Assembly (NCBI GenBank): GCA_030745815.1 | Contig: JASLNX010000120.1 | Span: 1-8,683, forward strand | Direction of reading: 5' to 3' | Length of the DNA: 8,683 bases | Source: an archaeon | GTDB lineage: Archaea > Iainarchaeota > Iainarchaeia > Iainarchaeales > GCA-2688035 | Shown: positions 6,814 through 8,683 of the stretch, piece by piece | Numbering within the stretch: the first letter of the stretch is position 1 | Layout of the letters: each line of letters opens with the position of its first letter | The notes under the pieces: model-generated | Databases searched by the model: none | Told to the model about the DNA's origin: nothing | The model's input: only the letters and a program-made list of their open reading frames with translations | Program-made: the position numbers and the translations under genes

Positions 6814-6818
6814 ACCTC
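6814..6818 (-). promoter_or_regulatory. Shine-Dalgarno motif favouring a TTG start for the MFS gene
   Basis: On the minus strand GAGGT lies 7 bases before the TTG at 6806, an ideal spacing, but 19 bases before the first ATG at 6794. It also fits a short leader starting downstream of the AT box at 6852-6860. Confidence 0.45.
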
Positions 6819-6850
6819 AACAAATTCAGTAAGTTAGATGAGTTTACATC

Positions 6851-6860
6851 AATTTAAATA
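6851..6860. promoter_or_regulatory. TATA-like AT box between MFS and epimerase genes, possibly bidirectional
   Basis: AATTTAAATA contains the palindrome ATTTAAAT (6852-6859) and so can be read in both directions. Reading plus, it is centred about 28 bases before the ATG at 6885, giving a leaderless epimerase mRNA. Reading minus, initiation about 26 bases away would be near 6830 and give a leader of about 24 bases that contains the GAGGT motif of the MFS gene. No other good TATA box is seen in the 78-base intergenic region. Confidence 0.5.
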
Positions 6861-6884
6861 TTTGTTCACAGAATTATGATTAGA

Positions 6885-7808
6885 ATGCAGATTTTGGTAA
6901 CCGGAAGCAGTGGCTTTGTGGGAAAAGCGCTTGTAAAAGAGCTAGTTAGGCTTGGCCACGAAGTAGAAGGATTTGACGCAAGTAGTGGTCAAAACATACT
7001 TGAACTAGGGCAATTGAAAAAAGCAATTAAGGGAAAGAAAGTTGTCTTTCACCTTGCGGCATTACTTGACGAAACAAAGTCAAAGCAAATGATTGAAATA
7101 AATGTTAAAGGAACAGAAAACGTTGTAGAAGCAAGTGCAAAAGAAGGAATTGAACAGCTTGTTTACTTAAGTACTGCGGGAGTGCATGCTCTTGCAAAAG
7201 GAAAAGTTAATGAAAAATCAGAAATTGCGCCCGAAACAATGTATGAAACAAGCAAGGCCCGCGCTGAAAAAATTGTTTGGGAAAGCCAGGAAATGCTTCC
7301 AATAACAACAATTAGAAGCGTACTGGTTCTTGGGCCAAACAACTACTGGAAGGGGATTGCAAAACTTGCTGCTAAAAACTTTCCACTAATTGGATCTGGA
7401 GAAAATCACTTTCAAACAATTTACATAAAGGATTTGGTTTCAGCCCTAACCTTTGTTCTTGCAAAAGAAGAGTGCTTTGGAGAAGTTTACTTGGCTGCAG
7501 GAGAAGAAGCGCCAACACTAAAGCAGCTATATGGAATGATTAGGGAAGAGCTTGGAATCAAGGGAGCGGTGAAAACCATCCCATTGTGGTTGGGAAAGGC
7601 TCTTGCAATAATTTATTTACTAAAATCAAAACTTACCGGCAAGAAAACAGTTGTATTACCACAACACGTGAAAAGGCTTGTAAGAGAGCGATACTACAGC
7701 ACAGCAAAAATTAAGGCCGCCGGCTGGAAAGCAAAGGTTGGGGTGAAGGAAGCCGTTGGGAAGACTGTTGCCGAATTAAGAGGAGAGAAGAGAAATGAAA
7801 ACGATTGA
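6885..7808 (+). CDS. NAD-dependent epimerase/dehydratase, extended SDR family
   Basis: This is an NAD(P)-binding oxidoreductase of the sugar-nucleotide epimerase/dehydratase type, probably acting on a nucleotide-sugar for glycan or lipid decoration. Of the 307 residues, the Rossmann start is MQILVTGSSGFVG with GxxGxxG at 7-13. An acidic D31 at the end of the second strand favours NAD. FHLAAL (55-60) is the NAG-like strand. The catalytic set is S96 in YLSTAGVHA and Y120/K124 in YETSK. A substrate-binding C-terminal part of about 140 residues follows, with IRSVLVLGP (143-151) and YIKDL (180-184). The start at 6885 is preferred to an ATG at 6876 because the protein then begins as family members do and the TATA box is at leaderless spacing. 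Some relatives are 3-beta-hydroxysteroid dehydrogenase-like, so the substrate cannot be fixed. Confidence 0.88.
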   Translation: MQILVTGSSGFVGKALVKELVRLGHEVEGFDASSGQNILELGQLKKAIKGKKVVFHLAALLDETKSKQMIEINVKGTENVVEASAKEGIEQLVYLSTAGVHALAKGKVNEKSEIAPETMYETSKARAEKIVWESQEMLPITTIRSVLVLGPNNYWKGIAKLAAKNFPLIGSGENHFQTIYIKDLVSALTFVLAKEECFGEVYLAAGEEAPTLKQLYGMIREELGIKGAVKTIPLWLGKALAIIYLLKSKLTGKKTVVLPQHVKRLVRERYYSTAKIKAAGWKAKVGVKEAVGKTVAELRGEKRNEND

Positions 7809-7949
7809 GGCCCTTGTAATTGAAAGGGCAGATGACTTACGCAGGGCAAAGGTGGGATTTTTTGCTGCGCCTGAATTTTTATTTTCAATGTGTACCTTTG
7901 TTTTTGCTTTACCCATTATAAAATTAGTGAGTGCAGAGAATTTAATTCT
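7809..7949. other. Short convergent intergenic gap, T-rich on plus strand
   Basis: This gap of 141 bases lies between the epimerase and GGGP synthase stops. It contains no tRNA or recognisable RNA fold. A short inverted repeat (CCCTT/AAGGG, loop 8) near 7811-7828 is too weak to call. A plus-strand reading frame from 7795 crosses the whole gap; it is discussed among the findings. Confidence 0.5.
7858..7910 (+). terminator. Cluster of oligo-T tracts after the epimerase gene
   Basis: Successive plus-strand T tracts occur at 7858-7863 (six T), 7876-7885 (TTTTTATTTT) and 7897-7910. Such clusters are the usual archaeal intrinsic termination signal. They lie 50-100 bases after the epimerase stop and before the opposing GGGP synthase gene. 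Confidence 0.45.
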
Positions 7950-8683
7950 TTACTTCTTTTCCTTTCCAGCCTTTTTAACTGCTGACGTTATTTCCTTGAA
8001 CTTTTTGCCTATTTTTACCAAGTCGCCGTTGCATGCTTCAAGAGCTGTTCCAACGTGAATAACATCTGCTCCGGCCTTGATTGTGTCGTAGGCAAACTCT
8101 TTTGTTCTAACTCCGCCTGCAATAATCAGAGGAATATCAATTTGCTTTTTTGTTGCAGCAACCATCTCCTTTGGAACAGGCTGCGGAGCTCCGCCTCCTG
8201 ACTCAAGAATAATTAATTTGCTTCCCATATACTGACCTGCAAGAGCTGTTGCCGCCGCAAGATAAGGCTTGTTTCTTGGAATTAATTGGGCTCTGCCCAT
8301 CCAACCAGCTGCCTCACCTGGCTCAATAATAATGTAAGATGTTGGAATAACCTCAAGCCCCATTTGCTTTATTGGGAAAGCCGAACCAATTTGGGCTCCA
8401 GTAATCCAATAAGGGTCATTGCTGTTAAGCATTGACATAAAGTAAAGGGCATCAGCATGCCTTGAAAGAGTAGCAATGTTTCCTGGAAAAATTATTACTG
8501 GAAGAGACGAATTTTCTTTAACAAGCTTTATTGCATCATTAAGCTGCTTTCCCTGCGCGCCAACTGAACCACCAACTGCAAACGCGTCAAGGCCGTTTTC
8601 CTCAGCAACCTTTGCAATCTTTCCGCAATCTGCAATATTATAGTTTGGCGGGTCAAGCTGCATAAAGGTCAGTCCGCCGTCTC
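7950..8683 (-). CDS. Geranylgeranylglyceryl phosphate synthase (N-terminus outside window)
   Basis: This enzyme joins geranylgeranyl diphosphate to sn-glycerol-1-phosphate, forming the first ether bond of archaeal membrane lipids. The TIM-barrel motifs are clear. Numbering from the first whole codon at the window edge, GGSVG lies at 37-41, FPGN at 65-68, FMSMLNS at 81-87, YIIIEPGEAAG at 116-126, ESGGGAPQPVP at 160-170, AGGVRT at 188-193 and GADVIHVGTALE at 204-215. The ATG at 8663 is not the true start: the frame stays open to the window edge, and LTFMQLDPPN aligns with the family's first strand (normally like HFTLIDPDK). About 10-20 residues are therefore missing. Variants worth noting are DPPN for DPDK and SGGG for AGSG. 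A bacterial PcrB (heptaprenyl) reading is less likely in this archaeal context. Confidence 0.93.
   Translation of the reverse strand, partial: DGGLTFMQLDPPNYNIADCGKIAKVAEENGLDAFAVGGSVGAQGKQLNDAIKLVKENSSLPVIIFPGNIATLSRHADALYFMSMLNSNDPYWITGAQIGSAFPIKQMGLEVIPTSYIIIEPGEAAGWMGRAQLIPRNKPYLAAATALAGQYMGSKLIILESGGGAPQPVPKEMVAATKKQIDIPLIIAGGVRTKEFAYDTIKAGADVIHVGTALEACNGDLVKIGKKFKEITSAVKKAGKEKK

Noticed and set aside
6061..6857. Plus-strand frames opposite the MFS gene (6061-6348 and 6657-6857)
   Set aside because: They are antisense shadows of a membrane-protein gene; the translations show no recognisable motif.
7811..7828. Small inverted repeat CCCTT/AAGGG as a hairpin terminator
   Set aside because: Five base pairs with an eight-base loop and no adjacent T tract. 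The nearby oligo-T tracts are a better archaeal termination signal.
8661..8663. ATG at 8663 as the start of GGGP synthase
   Set aside because: The frame is open to the window edge, and the residues before it (DGGLTF) continue the family's first beta strand, so this Met is internal.
1..8683. Mobile element, CRISPR array, toxin-antitoxin or defence cassette
   Set aside because: No direct or terminal repeats, transposase, integrase, nuclease or paired small toxin/antitoxin genes were seen. All genes but the 98-residue membrane protein show recognisable family motifs.

Overview
The window is archaeal chromosomal DNA, about 40% GC by eye. It carries a geranylgeranylglyceryl phosphate synthase (the archaeal ether-lipid enzyme), an archaeal-type A24 prepilin/preflagellin peptidase, SRP54, a DUF84-type inosine/xanthosine triphosphatase and RNA 3'-phosphate cyclase. 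It also has archaeal TATA-like promoters and Shine-Dalgarno motifs (GGTGA, GAGGT). Small gene sizes and near-zero spacing fit a compact genome, perhaps of the DPANN type (Diapherotrites-like is a guess). No marker here fixes the lineage. I saw no rRNA, tRNA, CRISPR array, insertion sequence or phage gene.

Layout. (1) 1-2498, plus strand: the 3' two thirds of SRP54, a 98-residue two-helix membrane protein, the DUF84 NTPase and an A24 peptidase, packed with 4, 1 and 0 bases between them, so almost certainly one operon. (2) 2491-3309, minus strand: a class I methyltransferase with a long Lys/Arg-rich N-terminal extension. It meets the peptidase tail to tail with an 8-base overlap. (3) 3351-4499, plus strand: a glycosyltransferase resembling glucosylglycerate/mannosylglycerate synthases, divergent from the methyltransferase across a 41-base promoter region. 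(4) 4492-6806, minus strand: an MFS transporter followed by RtcA, coupled through a one-base TAATG overlap. RtcA also meets the glycosyltransferase tail to tail with an 8-base overlap. (5) 6885-7808, plus strand: an extended-SDR NAD-dependent epimerase, divergent from the MFS gene across a shared AT-rich TATA region. (6) 7809-7949: a short T-rich gap. (7) 7950-8683, minus strand: geranylgeranylglyceryl phosphate synthase, whose N-terminus lies beyond the window.

How the genes fit together. The first operon suggests a membrane and secretion theme: SRP54 targets nascent membrane proteins, and the A24 enzyme cleaves class III signal peptides of type IV pilin-like proteins, which in archaea are generally SRP/Sec substrates. 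The membrane protein between them is unknown, and the NTPase is a housekeeping nucleotide-pool enzyme. The remaining genes cover envelope and solute chemistry (GGGP synthase, sugar epimerase, glycosyltransferase, transporter) and RNA end processing (RtcA).

Nothing here is clearly a new defence or mobile system. The most interesting items are the methyltransferase with its basic arm, the likely compatible-solute glycosyltransferase, the unknown small membrane protein, the identical-length convergent overlaps, and the two compact divergent promoters.
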